Shown piece by piece: positions 32,627 through 40,526 of a stretch of 64,000 nt of DNA; position 1 is the first letter of the stretch, and each line of letters starts with the position of its first letter. The translations under genes and the position numbers were made by a program. Below the pieces are notes generated by a model that worked only from the letters and a program-made list of their open reading frames with translations, was not told the origin of the DNA and ran no database searches. The DNA is from Rhizobium sp. (GTDB lineage: Bacteria > Pseudomonadota > Alphaproteobacteria > Rhizobiales > Rhizobiaceae), in contig JAPZUE010000041.1 in NCBI GenBank assembly GCA_027533385.1, positions 62,001 through 126,000 on the forward strand. Direction: 5' to 3'.

Positions 32627-33058
32627 TCACGTCTGGGAACATTCAAGACTGCCGCGCGCCTTCTTCAGCAGCCGCTCAAGGTCTTCGAGTTCGTCGGGGT
32701 CCAGTGCGCGAGAAATGCGCTCCGCTGTCTCGGCATAGATCGATTTCTCTTCAGCGACCAGCGCGCTGCATTTTTCCGTCGGCGTCAAGAGCACCGATCG
32801 TCCGTCGGCACTGTCGGAAAGCTTGTTGAGATATCCGCTAAGATGCAGCTTCCGGACCATGACGGATGCGGAAGCACGACTGACACGCATCTGCTCTGCC
32901 AGATCCGCAAGCCGCAGCGGCTTTTCGGCAGCAATCACCAGATAGAGGTAGTCGAGTTCCGTGGCCGTCAGGTCCATGGACCCACTTTTGCGGGACTCTT
33001 CCCTCCACCGGAACCACATATGCCATTGCAGGCAGCGCAGACATTCTTCCAGATCCAT
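32627..33058 (-). CDS. MarR-family transcriptional regulator of the MATE pump
   Basis: A 143-residue winged-helix regulator: DLTATELDYLYLVIA, LRLADLAEQMRVSRASASVM (recognition helix, residues about 50-70), and the wing segment SDSADGRSVLLTPTEK with the conserved DxRS. It probably represses itself and the downstream MATE gene through the palindrome that ends 11 bp before its start. ATG at 33058 was chosen; TTG at 33067 is in frame. Confidence 0.88.
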   Translation of the reverse strand: MDLEECLRCLQWHMWFRWREESRKSGSMDLTATELDYLYLVIAAEKPLRLADLAEQMRVSRASASVMVRKLHLSGYLNKLSDSADGRSVLLTPTEKCSALVAEEKSIYAETAERISRALDPDELEDLERLLKKARGSLECSQT

Positions 33059-33068
33059 CACAACCAAC

Positions 33069-33097
33069 CTATATAGTTAGACTAACTAACTATATAG
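33069..33097. promoter_or_regulatory. MarR-type operator palindrome
   Basis: CTATATAGTTAG-ACTAA-CTAACTATATAG is a perfect inverted repeat with 12-bp arms, AT-rich in a GC-rich setting. It lies just upstream of the MarR-MATE genes and probably overlaps their -10 element. The form and position suit autorepression by the MarR protein. Confidence 0.75.
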
Positions 33098-33169
33098 CGC
33101 AGGTGATTTTTGCAAGTCCCCTCTGTTGTCGGCACAGGCTCCGTCAAACCGGAGCAGACCACCAGACAA

Positions 33170-33205
33170 AACGAAAACAGCGCCGGTGTTGCCACCGGCG
33201 CTGCA
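33170..33205 (-). terminator. glnII terminator
   Basis: CAGCGCCGGTG-TTGC-CACCGGCGCTG, an 11-bp perfect stem. Read on the minus strand it is followed by TTTTCGTTTTG, so it ends glnII transcription, 25 bp after the stop. Confidence 0.85.
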
Positions 33206-33227
33206 TTCATGAGACCTGGCCCTGAAA

Positions 33228-34268
33228 TCAGGCGGCAGACTTGGCGTAGTCGGCCGTCGAGACTTCGGCGATCGTCGACAGGACGCGCGAAGCGATCGCA
33301 TAGGGGTCGCCCTGGGAGTTCGGGCGGCGGTCTTCGAGGTAGCCCTTGTAGCCGTTGTTGACGAAGGAGTGCGGAACGCGGATCGAGGCACCACGGTCAG
33401 CAACGCCGTAGGAGAACTTGTTCCACGGAGCCGTCTCGTGCTTGCCGGTCAGGCGCAGGTGGTTGTCCGGACCGTAGACGTCGATGTGCTCCTTCCAGTT
33501 CTTCGCAAAGGCTGCCATGAGCGCTTCGAAGTACTCCTTGCCGCCAACTTCGCGCATGAAGGTGGTGGAGAAGTTGCAGTGCATGCCCGAGCCGTTCCAG
33601 TCGGTGTCGCCGAGCGGCTTGCAGTGGAATTCGACGTCGATGCCGTACTTTTCGCAGAGACGCAGCAGCAGGTAGCGTGCGATCCAGATCTGGTCAGCGG
33701 CCTTCTTGGAGCCCTTACCGAATACCTGGAATTCCCACTGGCCCTTGGCCACTTCGGCATTGATGCCTTCGTGGTTGATGCCGGCTTCGAGGCAGAGGTC
33801 GAGATGCTCTTCGACGATTTCGCGAGCGATGGAGCCGACATTCTTGTAGCCGACGCCGGTGTAGTACGGGCCCTGCGGAGCCGGGTAGCCCTGCTCCGGG
33901 AAGCCCAGCGGACGGCCATTTTCGTAGAAGAAGTATTCCTGTTCGAAACCGAACCAGGCGCCTTCGTCGTCGAGGATGGTCGCACGGCTGTTCGACGGAT
34001 GCGGCGTGACGCCATCCGGCATCATGACTTCGCACATGACGAGAGCGCCGTTGGTGCGGGCCGGGTCGGGATAGATGGCGACCGGCTTCAGCACGCAGTC
34101 CGACGAGTGGCCTTCGGCCTGCATCGTCGAGGAGCCGTCAAAGCCCCAGAGCGGCAGCTGTTCCAGGGTCGGGAAGCTGTCGAATTCCTTGATCTGCGTC
34201 TTGCCACGCAGGTTTGCTACCGGCTTGTAGCCATCGAGCCAGATATACTCGAGCTTAAACTTGGTCAT
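33228..34268 (-). CDS. glnII: Glutamine synthetase type II
   Basis: A 346-residue GSII, the eukaryote-like enzyme found in rhizobia beside GlnA. It makes glutamine from glutamate, ammonia and ATP. Marks: PLWGFDGSSTMQAEGHSSD near the N-terminus, GFEQEYFFYE (metal Glu), GYPAPQGPYYTGVG, GINAEVAKGQWEFQVF, GSGMHCNFSTTFMRE and RGASIRVPHSF. Unlike GlnA it is not controlled by adenylylation. A sigma-54 promoter lies about 80 bp upstream and the divergent gstI-like gene beyond that. Confidence 0.98.
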   Translation of the reverse strand: MTKFKLEYIWLDGYKPVANLRGKTQIKEFDSFPTLEQLPLWGFDGSSTMQAEGHSSDCVLKPVAIYPDPARTNGALVMCEVMMPDGVTPHPSNSRATILDDEGAWFGFEQEYFFYENGRPLGFPEQGYPAPQGPYYTGVGYKNVGSIAREIVEEHLDLCLEAGINHEGINAEVAKGQWEFQVFGKGSKKAADQIWIARYLLLRLCEKYGIDVEFHCKPLGDTDWNGSGMHCNFSTTFMREVGGKEYFEALMAAFAKNWKEHIDVYGPDNHLRLTGKHETAPWNKFSYGVADRGASIRVPHSFVNNGYKGYLEDRRPNSQGDPYAIASRVLSTIAEVSTADYAKSAA

Positions 34269-34349
34269 GGTGCTCTCTCTTCAGTCTCGCGCCATTCATG
34301 CGCAACAGAGGGGTGATTCTCCGGTTCGCCCGGGAGTCGGACAAGAAAA

Positions 34350-34365
34350 AGCAGGAACTGTGCCA
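34350..34365 (-). promoter_or_regulatory. Sigma-54 promoter of glnII
   Basis: On the minus strand TGGCAC-AGTTC-CTGCT matches the -24/-12 pattern (TGGCAC-N5-TTGCW) at all but one base, with the essential GG and GC correctly spaced. It faces glnII, whose ATG is 82 bp downstream. In rhizobia glnII is known to need RpoN and NtrC. Confidence 0.8.
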
Positions 34366-34579
34366 GTTTGCCCGCAATCACGAGAAAGCGACCATTTTGT
34401 CGCAGGCGAAAGCCTGAAACCCGGCAATCAAAGGGCTTTCTTTAACAGATTGAGCTCATACTTGCGGAACCAGAGGCGCGTGTCAGGTGTTGTCTGCACA
34501 CCAAAGATCACGAAAGCGCTGTGATGATTTTAAATTCATCACTTTTTCTGCATCAATATTGCCCACAAAATAGGCAAAT

Positions 34580-34596
34580 TGCACTTTTCATGTGCA
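34580..34596. promoter_or_regulatory. NtrC-binding site between glnII and gstI
   Basis: TGCACTTTTCATGTGCA is a 17-bp site with perfect TGCAC-N7-GTGCA arms, the form of the NtrC consensus. It lies about 215 bp upstream of the glnII sigma-54 promoter, at enhancer distance, and 68 bp before the gstI-like ATG, where it could block that promoter. Such a dual role matches what is reported for Rhizobium leguminosarum. Confidence 0.7.
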
Positions 34597-34663
34597 TTTC
34601 AGTTTCAGACGTGGTAAGCATGGAACATCGAGACAACACTCGGTGGAAACGAGAGGCAGTAGC

Positions 34664-34843
34664 ATGACAACGAACATGGTTCGGGAATCGGCGAAGATCT
34701 ACGAATTCCCGGTGCGTGACCTGGCCCGGCTGAAAGCCATGCGTGAGCGCCAGACGCCGAAACCCGTGATCTATGAGAGCGGTTCGGCAAGCTGGTATCA
34801 CGAGGAAGCGATCCGCGAAGCCGAACGGGCGCCGAAGCAGTAA
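34664..34843 (+). CDS. gstI: GstI-like small protein (DUF2735), glutamine synthetase translation inhibitor
   Basis: A 59-residue basic and acidic mixed protein with the DUF2735 pattern: TTNMVRESAKIYEFPV at the start and SASWYHEEAIREAER at the end. In R. leguminosarum the divergent gene upstream of glnII, gstI (about 63 codons), lowers glnII translation when nitrogen is plentiful and is repressed by NtrC. Position, orientation, size and motifs all agree. The ATG at 34664 is preceded by GAGAGGCAG; an in-frame ATG at 34592 lies inside the NtrC box and is rejected. Confidence 0.85.
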   Translation: MTTNMVRESAKIYEFPVRDLARLKAMRERQTPKPVIYESGSASWYHEEAIREAERAPKQ

Positions 34844-34899
34844 ACGCCATAAAGGCAGATAAAAAGCCGCCCGCTTTGCGGACGGCCTGATATGCGATG

Positions 34900-34925
34900 A
34901 GCGGGCCCAAGCCCGCTCTTTTCGT
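34900..34925 (+). terminator. gstI terminator
   Basis: AGCGGGC-CCAA-GCCCGCT followed by CTTTT. A second, imperfect hairpin (GCCGCCCGC-TTT-GCGGACGGC, 34866-34886) lies just before it. Confidence 0.75.
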
Positions 34926-34926
34926 T

Positions 34927-34990
34927 TTCAGAGCAATTCCAGCACAAGTGGTAACCGGTTTTGCGTCCGGAATTGCGTCAACACAAACAG
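34927..34990. repeat. Dispersed rhizobial repeat, 'GGTTTTGCGTCCGGA' type, copy 1
   Basis: CAGAGCAATTCCAGCACAAG, then CCGGTTTTGCGTCCGGAATT and GCGTCAACACAAACAG. The core and its flanks match the copy at 59076-59178 in the same order. It separates the gstI terminator from the alc stop. Confidence 0.7.
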
Positions 34991-34991
34991 C

Positions 34992-36014
34992 TTATGCTTT
35001 CGTCCCGAAGAGGCGCAGGCGCATCACGCCGCCATCCGGATGCATGGCAATCCGCACATGCGTCACCGGGCCGATCTTCTGCACCTGATCCCCTTCATAG
35101 AAATGCTCGGCATCCATCTGCATCTTCTGCCGGGTCAGGATCGGCTTCCACTGTTCGGAGGCTGAAATCTCTGCTTCGTTGAAGGTGTCGCCTGCGTCAG
35201 GCAGGTAAGCGCCGAGCAGCTCGCAGGTATCGGGGTAATTGCCCTTGTAGAAATGCGTGTCGATCAGCACCCGGTTGATGACGCCGGCATGGCCGAGCCG
35301 GATGATCGCCCAGTCATGGCCTGGACCACGGCGGCGCTTGGTTTCCCAGCCATCACCCATATTGGTGCCGCGACCGGGCGACAGGATCTTGTCGGGATGG
35401 CCGTAATGGGCATCCGACCAGGCGAGCGATTTTGCGCCATGGAAGATATAGGCGAGATCGATCTCTTGGGCTTCACCGACCTTCGACCAGTCGAAATGCG
35501 CCGCGCCATAGACGCGCAGACGCGCCACACCGCCATCAGGATAGATATGCAGGCGAAGATGCGTCCAGACCTTTGAGGTATCGGCATTATTGAAGAAATG
35601 CTGCGCCGAGGCACCCAGCGGAGACTTCGTCACGAGCTCCGTCCAGACCGTCGCATCGGTCGGATCGCCGCTCTCGACATGGGCCGCCTCGATCGAGCAA
35701 TGCGGCGGATAATTGCCGGTGAAGAAGCGCGTATCGACGTCGAAGCCGAAGATGCGGCCCGGCATGGCAAGCCGGATGACGGCGTAGTCATGCCCCGGCA
35801 CGCGTTTGCGGCGGCTTTCCCAGCCATCCATGTATTTGCCGTTGTCGTCATAGAGATCCGGGTCGAAGGTCGCCGGATCGTCGTTCAGCATGCGCGACAG
35901 CGGCGCAAAGAACTCGTCGGTCGAGAAGATGCCGGTCGCCCCGAGGCGCGCAGAGGCAAGGTTGACGGCACCGGCGGCGAAATCCGGCAGAACGACGGTC
36001 GAGGTCTCAAGCAT
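34992..36014 (-). CDS. alc: Allantoicase
   Basis: A 340-residue enzyme that hydrolyses allantoate to ureidoglycolate and urea. It is built of two similar jelly-roll halves: DGWESRRKRVPGHDYAVIRL at about residues 63-82 and DGWETKRRRGPGHDWAIIRL at about 232-251, a clear internal duplication; each is followed by a 'DT.F..GNYP' segment (DTRFFTGNYPPHCSIEA, DTHFYKGNYPDTCELLG). ATG at 36014 begins the conserved part; the gene follows uraD with a 1-bp gap. Confidence 0.96.
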   Translation of the reverse strand: MLETSTVVLPDFAAGAVNLASARLGATGIFSTDEFFAPLSRMLNDDPATFDPDLYDDNGKYMDGWESRRKRVPGHDYAVIRLAMPGRIFGFDVDTRFFTGNYPPHCSIEAAHVESGDPTDATVWTELVTKSPLGASAQHFFNNADTSKVWTHLRLHIYPDGGVARLRVYGAAHFDWSKVGEAQEIDLAYIFHGAKSLAWSDAHYGHPDKILSPGRGTNMGDGWETKRRRGPGHDWAIIRLGHAGVINRVLIDTHFYKGNYPDTCELLGAYLPDAGDTFNEAEISASEQWKPILTRQKMQMDAEHFYEGDQVQKIGPVTHVRIAMHPDGGVMRLRLFGTKA

Positions 36015-36015
36015 G

Positions 36016-36525
36016 TCAGTGTGTCTCCGGAAGCAGGCTTTCGAGGCGAAGCCTGGCGATTTTTTCCACCTGCTGGCAGGCGGTGTCGAATTCCTCATCG
36101 CGGCTGTTTGAAATCCGCGTTTCGAAGGCGGCGAGAATGTCGTCCTTGGTCAGCCCCTTGACCGCAATGATGAAGGGAAAGCCGAATTTTTCGACATAGG
36201 CCGTGTTCAGCGCCGTAAAGCGGGCATGCTCCTCAGCCGAGAGCCGGTCCAGCCCGGCACCGGCCTGTTCGCGCTTGCTGTCTTCGGTCAGCTCGCCCGC
36301 AATCGCAAGCTTGCCCGCCAGATCGGGATGCGCCCGGAGCACGCCGAGCCGCTCATCCTGGCTCGCCGTGCGGAAGATCGCCGCCATCCCGTCATGCACG
36401 TCACGTGCGGTGAGTGGCTCCTCGATGATGCCGGCATCAAAGGCGCGCTCGGCAATGAAGGGCGAATGCTCGAACACGCCGCCGAAACGCTGAACGAAGT
36501 CCGCTCTGTCCATTCGTTTGTCCAT
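36016..36525 (-). CDS. uraD: OHCU decarboxylase
   Basis: A 169-residue enzyme that decarboxylates 2-oxo-4-hydroxy-4-carboxy-5-ureidoimidazoline to (S)-allantoin. Family segments: [20 protein letters not shown] with the catalytic His, [35 protein letters not shown] and [13 protein letters not shown]. Forms a tight pair with alc. Two in-frame ATGs (36525, 36513) are possible. Confidence 0.95.
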   Translation of the reverse strand: MDKRMDRADFVQRFGGVFEHSPFIAERAFDAGIIEEPLTARDVHDGMAAIFRTASQDERLGVLRAHPDLAGKLAIAGELTEDSKREQAGAGLDRLSAEEHARFTALNTAYVEKFGFPFIIAVKGLTKDDILAAFETRISNSRDEEFDTACQQVEKIARLRLESLLPETH

Positions 36526-36749
36526 TTAGAAGCGAGGTCTCGTCCGACGGGAGCGAGACAGGGGAAGATGCCTGCGGCCGGGCCGCGAAGCGATTTGCAT
36601 CAAGGATTAGCCGAGGCCCGGAGGCTTGTCGAGTTTCCGGCAGCGACAATCATTTTCGCCCAAACGCGAGGGCACACCACCTTGCGGACATGGCCGGTCG
36701 GTCTATCTATGGAACTGCACTTCCGCGATTTCCCAGAAAGGAATTCCCC

Positions 36750-37799
36750 ATGCCGATTGCCAAAGGCTATGCCGCAACGGATGCCTCCAAGCCATTGGTT
36801 CCCTTCACCTTCGAACGTCGCGAGCCGAATGACGACGACGTGGTGATCGACATCAAGTTTTCCGGCATCTGCCACTCCGACATCCACCAGGCGCGCAACG
36901 AATGGGGCAACTCCACCTACCCCATGGTGCCGGGCCACGAGATTGCCGGCGTGGTCACCGCAGTCGGCTCGAAGGTCACGCAGTTCAAGGTCGGCGACCG
37001 CGTCGGCGTCGGCTGTTTCGTCGACAGCTGCGTCCATTGCGAGAGCCGCAATGTCGATCTCGAACAGTATATGCCGGGCGTCGTGCCGACCTATAACGGC
37101 TTCGAGGCCGATGGCGTGACGCCGACCTATGGCGGCTATTCGAACACCATCACCGTGAAGGAAGGCTATGTGCTCTCCATTCCGGACAACCTGCCGCTCG
37201 ACAAGGCAGCCCCCCTGCTCTGCGCCGGCATCACGCTCTATTCGCCGCTCGTGCACTGGAAGGCCGGCCCCGGTAAGAAGGTGGCCATCGTCGGCATGGG
37301 CGGGCTTGGCCATATGGGCGTGAAGATCGGCGCAGCCCTCGGCGCCGATATCACCGTTCTCAGCCAGAGCCTGTCGAAGAAGGACGACGGCATCGCCTTC
37401 GGCGCCAAGGATTACTACGCCACCGCCGACAAGGAGACCTTCAAGAAGCTTGCCGGCACCTTCGACCTGATCATCTGCACTGTCGGCACCGAGATCGACT
37501 GGAACGCCTATCTGAACCTCTTGAAGATCGACGGCGCGCTGGTTCTGGTCGGCCTGCCGGAAAACCCGGTTCCGGTCCATGCCTTCTCGCTGGTCATGGG
37601 CCGCCGCTCGCTCGCCGGCTCCTCGATCGGCTCGATCAAGGAAACGCAGGAGATGCTCGACTTCTGCGGCAAGCACAACATCACGCCTGAGATCGAGATC
37701 ATCGACATCGCTCAGGTCAACGAAGCCTATGAGCGCGTCATCAAGAGCGATGTGCGCTACCGCTTCGTCATCGACATCGCGAGCCTCGACAAGGCCTGA
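36750..37799 (+). CDS. Zinc-type NAD(P)-dependent alcohol dehydrogenase, YahK/CAD-like
   Basis: A 349-residue medium-chain dehydrogenase. The catalytic-zinc residues are present ([24 protein letters not shown]), and the nucleotide fold shows [20 protein letters not shown]. In the lobe that usually holds a structural zinc by four Cys, only CVHC remains; the last two are replaced in [13 protein letters not shown], so that zinc is probably absent. Substrate likely a broad range of aldehydes or alcohols. Ribosome site AAGGA lies 7 nt before ATG 36750. Followed by a strong terminator. Confidence 0.9.
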   Translation: MPIAKGYAATDASKPLVPFTFERREPNDDDVVIDIKFSGICHSDIHQARNEWGNSTYPMVPGHEIAGVVTAVGSKVTQFKVGDRVGVGCFVDSCVHCESRNVDLEQYMPGVVPTYNGFEADGVTPTYGGYSNTITVKEGYVLSIPDNLPLDKAAPLLCAGITLYSPLVHWKAGPGKKVAIVGMGGLGHMGVKIGAALGADITVLSQSLSKKDDGIAFGAKDYYATADKETFKKLAGTFDLIICTVGTEIDWNAYLNLLKIDGALVLVGLPENPVPVHAFSLVMGRRSLAGSSIGSIKETQEMLDFCGKHNITPEIEIIDIAQVNEAYERVIKSDVRYRFVIDIASLDKA

Positions 37800-37819
37800 G
37801 CTGAGAAGACGGAAATGAG

Positions 37820-37852
37820 AAGGGCCCGGCAGCGATGTCGGGCCCTTTTTTT
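37820..37852 (+). terminator. Terminator of the alcohol dehydrogenase gene
   Basis: AAGGGCCCG-GCAGCGATGT-CGGGCCCTT followed by TTTTT: a strong rho-independent form. Confidence 0.88.
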
Positions 37853-37875
37853 GAGAGGCCTACCCTCAAACGCAA

Positions 37876-37962
37876 CGTCATCCTCGGCCTTGTGCCGAGG
37901 ATCTACTGAGGTCGACTGCAATTGAAACGTCGCAGATGCTCGGGACAAGCCCGAGCATGACG
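37876..37962. repeat. Palindromic intergenic repeat, 'CGTCATCCTCGG' type
   Basis: An 87-bp element with inverted ends: CGTCATCCTCGG at the left and the complement-like GAGCATGACG at the right. Each end is itself a hairpin (CCTCGG-CCTTGTG-CCGAGG and GCTCGGG-ACAAG-CCCGAGC). This REP-like type is common in Rhizobiaceae and fills the space between adh and the DUF1989 gene. Confidence 0.8.
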
Positions 37963-38003
37963 GCCTCACATTCTCAGCCCTTCCTGCCAGGCCCTTTACG
38001 GTA

Positions 38004-38861
38004 TCACACCTGCAACTGATACCCATTCCGCTCCGGAAACGGCCAATCCGCAAGCAGAGCCATATCCGGCCGGTAGATTTCCACCATCAACGGATAACAC
38101 TTCGCCACATCGCTCGAGTGGCTCGTGCTGCAATCGCCACCGGGGCAGGCCGAGAGCGCACCGAGCAGATCGATCTCCGCGAACATCTCCAGGAAATCCC
38201 CGGGGCGAACCGGGCTTGCCTTCATGAAATACTGCTGGGTGTCGCGGGTAAAACCGGTGCACATGAAGACATTCAACACGTCATGCACATGCGGCTCGGC
38301 GGCCTTGATGTCGATGCCCTGGTTATGGGCCAGCGCACGGCAGAGGTTCGAATGGCAGCAATGATGATAGTCACCGCCGGAGAGCAGCCGGTTGGTATAG
38401 GGATCGCAGCGCGTACCGATGACATCATGCACGCCGCCACCGAATTCATCGAAACCATACCAGCCGAGTGTGTCATGGCTGATCGTCGCCATGGGACGCA
38501 GCGACGGCAGGTTGCTCCAGAGGCGGTTGCCGGTGGTGACATGCGTCGCATGCAGCGCCCGCGTCTTGCCCGAAAAGAAGCGCTCGGAGAGGTCGTTGGC
38601 ATTCCAGAGGTTGAGATCGCCGACCTGCGGCCCCTCCACGCTGACGATGCGGAAGAAATGCCCCTTGGGAACCTCGAAGGTATTGCCCTCGCGCGGCGGC
38701 ACGATCACCTCATCGACCTTCTCCATCACCGCCCGCGCCCTCTCCAGAATGCCCATGTCGGGCACTTTCAACGACTCGACCGGATAGCAGACGACGGGTT
38801 TTACAGCCCGGCGGGCAGCCGCATCGGCGGGAACGGGGATGTTGGCGTTGAAGGGGGACAT
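38004..38861 (-). CDS. DUF1989 protein, urea carboxylase-associated family
   Basis: A 285-residue protein of DUF1989. Marks: VPKGHFFRIVSVEGPQVGDL, ALHATHVTTGNRLWS, HHCCHSNLCRAL and VFMCTGFTRDT, with several conserved Cys and His that may bind metal. Members occur beside urea carboxylase/allophanate hydrolase genes and in purine or pyrimidine degradation loci; activity is not firmly known. Divergent from a LysR gene, which may control it. Confidence 0.88.
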   Translation of the reverse strand: MSPFNANIPVPADAAARRAVKPVVCYPVESLKVPDMGILERARAVMEKVDEVIVPPREGNTFEVPKGHFFRIVSVEGPQVGDLNLWNANDLSERFFSGKTRALHATHVTTGNRLWSNLPSLRPMATISHDTLGWYGFDEFGGGVHDVIGTRCDPYTNRLLSGGDYHHCCHSNLCRALAHNQGIDIKAAEPHVHDVLNVFMCTGFTRDTQQYFMKASPVRPGDFLEMFAEIDLLGALSACPGGDCSTSHSSDVAKCYPLMVEIYRPDMALLADWPFPERNGYQLQV

Positions 38862-38957
38862 GGGAGGCTCCGGTGCACGGCATCAGGATGGAAGCCACAA
38901 GGTGCCCGACAGCCGCTTTCATGACAACAGCCTCTCTTCTTGCCCCATGGCCAAGTC

Positions 38958-38968
38958 TGACTTAGTCA
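38958..38968. promoter_or_regulatory. Short palindrome before LysR gene
   Basis: TGACT-T-AGTCA lies 7 bp before the LysR start, in the 114-bp space shared with the DUF1989 gene. It could be a binding site for the LysR protein, but it is short and could be chance. Confidence 0.3.
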
Positions 38969-38975
38969 AGAAGGG

Positions 38976-39875
38976 ATGAGACTGCCACCGCTGCCCACAC
39001 TCCGAGCCTTCGAGGCCGCCGCCCGCCGCGAGAGCTTCCTGCAGGCCGCAACCGAACTCGGCATGACGGCAGCGGCCGTCAGCCAGCATGTGAAAGCGCT
39101 GGAAGACTGGCTGGGCCTTGCCCTCTTCGAACGCCGGCCGCGTGGCGTGCGCCTCACCGCCGATGGACGCGAACTCGGCGGCGCTTGCTCGGAAGGCCTC
39201 GGCCACATCGCCCGCGCCGTCGAGCTGCTGTCTGCGAGAAAGTCTGTCGTGCGTGCGAGCCTTGCCTGCATGCCCTCGGTCGTCACCCACTGGCTCGGCC
39301 CCCGCCTGCCCCGTTTCCGCGCAGCATATCCCGATATCCAGGTCTCGATCGTCTATCCACTCGGAGCGTTGACCCCGGATGAAGCCGGCGCAGACCTGCT
39401 GATCGGACACGGGTCCCGACCGCCGGGGCGGGCGGACCGCATTCTCGACGCCGCCACCCGGCCCACCTGTGCGCCCGCCCATCTGGAGCGGCACGGGCCG
39501 ATCACCACGCCCGCCGACCTCCTGAAACAGGACCTGCTGCACGACGCGACCGAGGCCGCCTGGCAAAGCTGGCTGGCGGCACGCGGGATCGAGGGCCCGA
39601 CACCCGCAGGACCGCTCTATGCCGATTTCAACCTGCTGGTCAGTTCGGTCCTCTCGGGCCTCGGCATCGGCCTCTGCCCCACAGCCCTGATCACCGACCA
39701 CCTTGAAAAAGGCACGCTGACCGTGCTGTTCGAGGAAGCCGCCGACGAGGACAAGGCCTATTGGCTGCTGTCAGGCACGAACCTGTCCGAGCCTGCCGCA
39801 ATCTTGCGGGACTGGTTGCTGGAAGAAACAGAAAGTTGGAGGTTGCAAGTACCGAAACCAAAATGCAATCTCTGA
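38976..39875 (+). CDS. GcvA-like LysR-family transcriptional regulator
   Basis: A 299-residue regulator with the winged helix-turn-helix at residues about 4-62 (LPPLPTLRAFEAAARRESFL, then ATELGMTAAAVSQHVKALED) and a ligand-binding domain from about 90. A second GcvA-type protein within the purine region; the divergent DUF1989 gene is its most likely target. AAGGG directly precedes the ATG. Confidence 0.9.
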   Translation: MRLPPLPTLRAFEAAARRESFLQAATELGMTAAAVSQHVKALEDWLGLALFERRPRGVRLTADGRELGGACSEGLGHIARAVELLSARKSVVRASLACMPSVVTHWLGPRLPRFRAAYPDIQVSIVYPLGALTPDEAGADLLIGHGSRPPGRADRILDAATRPTCAPAHLERHGPITTPADLLKQDLLHDATEAAWQSWLAARGIEGPTPAGPLYADFNLLVSSVLSGLGIGLCPTALITDHLEKGTLTVLFEEAADEDKAYWLLSGTNLSEPAAILRDWLLEETESWRLQVPKPKCNL

Positions 39876-39895
39876 TAAGGATCAGGGAGGTTGGC

Positions 39896-40216
39896 ATGAG
39901 GCTCGCAGTTTTTGTAGCGGTTATGATTTTGGCGAATCAGGCGGAGGCCGCAGAAGTAGTTCTCGGCCGGAGTGGTTCCGAAAACGTCTTCGTCTGGAAT
40001 GATAGCGATGCACATAGTGAAGCGATCAAGCTAGTAGATGCGGGGGTCCACCGCACAAATCCAATGTTGCTCATGCGACTCCTCGCATGCATCGTGCCGA
40101 CCGGGACGCGAGCAATTATTACGGACGCGGGCTTCGCCTCACATACGATACTGATCACAAGCGGTGATGACTCTGGTTGCAGAGGAGTCATCGCAATGGA
40201 AGATGTATCAAGGTGA
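39896..40216 (+). CDS. Small exported hypothetical protein
   Basis: A 106-residue protein with a signal peptide (RLAVFVAVMILANQAEA, cleavage near residue 19). The mature part has two Cys (LLACIVPTG and SGCRGVIA) that could form a disulfide in the periplasm. A perfect GGGAGG lies 6 nt before the ATG. Base composition is visibly lower in GC than neighbouring genes, suggesting recent arrival. I recognise no family. Confidence 0.65.
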   Translation: MRLAVFVAVMILANQAEAAEVVLGRSGSENVFVWNDSDAHSEAIKLVDAGVHRTNPMLLMRLLACIVPTGTRAIITDAGFASHTILITSGDDSGCRGVIAMEDVSR

Positions 40217-40244
40217 TCTTCTCCGATTATGTACCGGATAGGAT

Positions 40245-40526
40245 CTACTCCGCGGGAACCAGATTGATCTCAAGCTTGAGGCCGGCCGCCGCCGCATACC
40301 GCCGGAGAGTCGCCAAAGATGGCGACACACCGCCGCCTTCCAGCCGTGCGACTGCCGACTGCGTCGTCCCCATGCGCTTGGCGAGTTCGGCCTGAGAGAT
40401 ATTGCCCTCTGTACGAGCACGAACCAAGGCCTCGACGATCTGGAATTCGGCATCGGCCTTCTCATACTCAGCCCGAAATTCGTCGTTCTGCATGAGCGTC
40501 TTTTTCAGATCAGCAAGCTTCGTCAT
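40245..40526 (-). CDS. XRE-family antitoxin, HigA-like
   Basis: A 93-residue antitoxin. The N-terminal part (TLMQNDEFRAEYEKADAEFQ) is the usual leader of HigA-type antitoxins paired with RelE/Gp49 toxins. The helix-turn-helix follows, with NISQAELAKRMGTTQSAVAR and LEGGGVSPSLATLRRYAAAA. The ATG overlaps the toxin stop. The antitoxin looks intact, unlike its toxin. Confidence 0.87.
   Translation of the reverse strand: MTKLADLKKTLMQNDEFRAEYEKADAEFQIVEALVRARTEGNISQAELAKRMGTTQSAVARLEGGGVSPSLATLRRYAAAAGLKLEINLVPAE

Noticed and set aside
36526..36749. Short gene between uraD and the alcohol dehydrogenase
   Set aside because: Frames here are shadows or upstream extensions without ribosome sites or domains; most likely promoter DNA.
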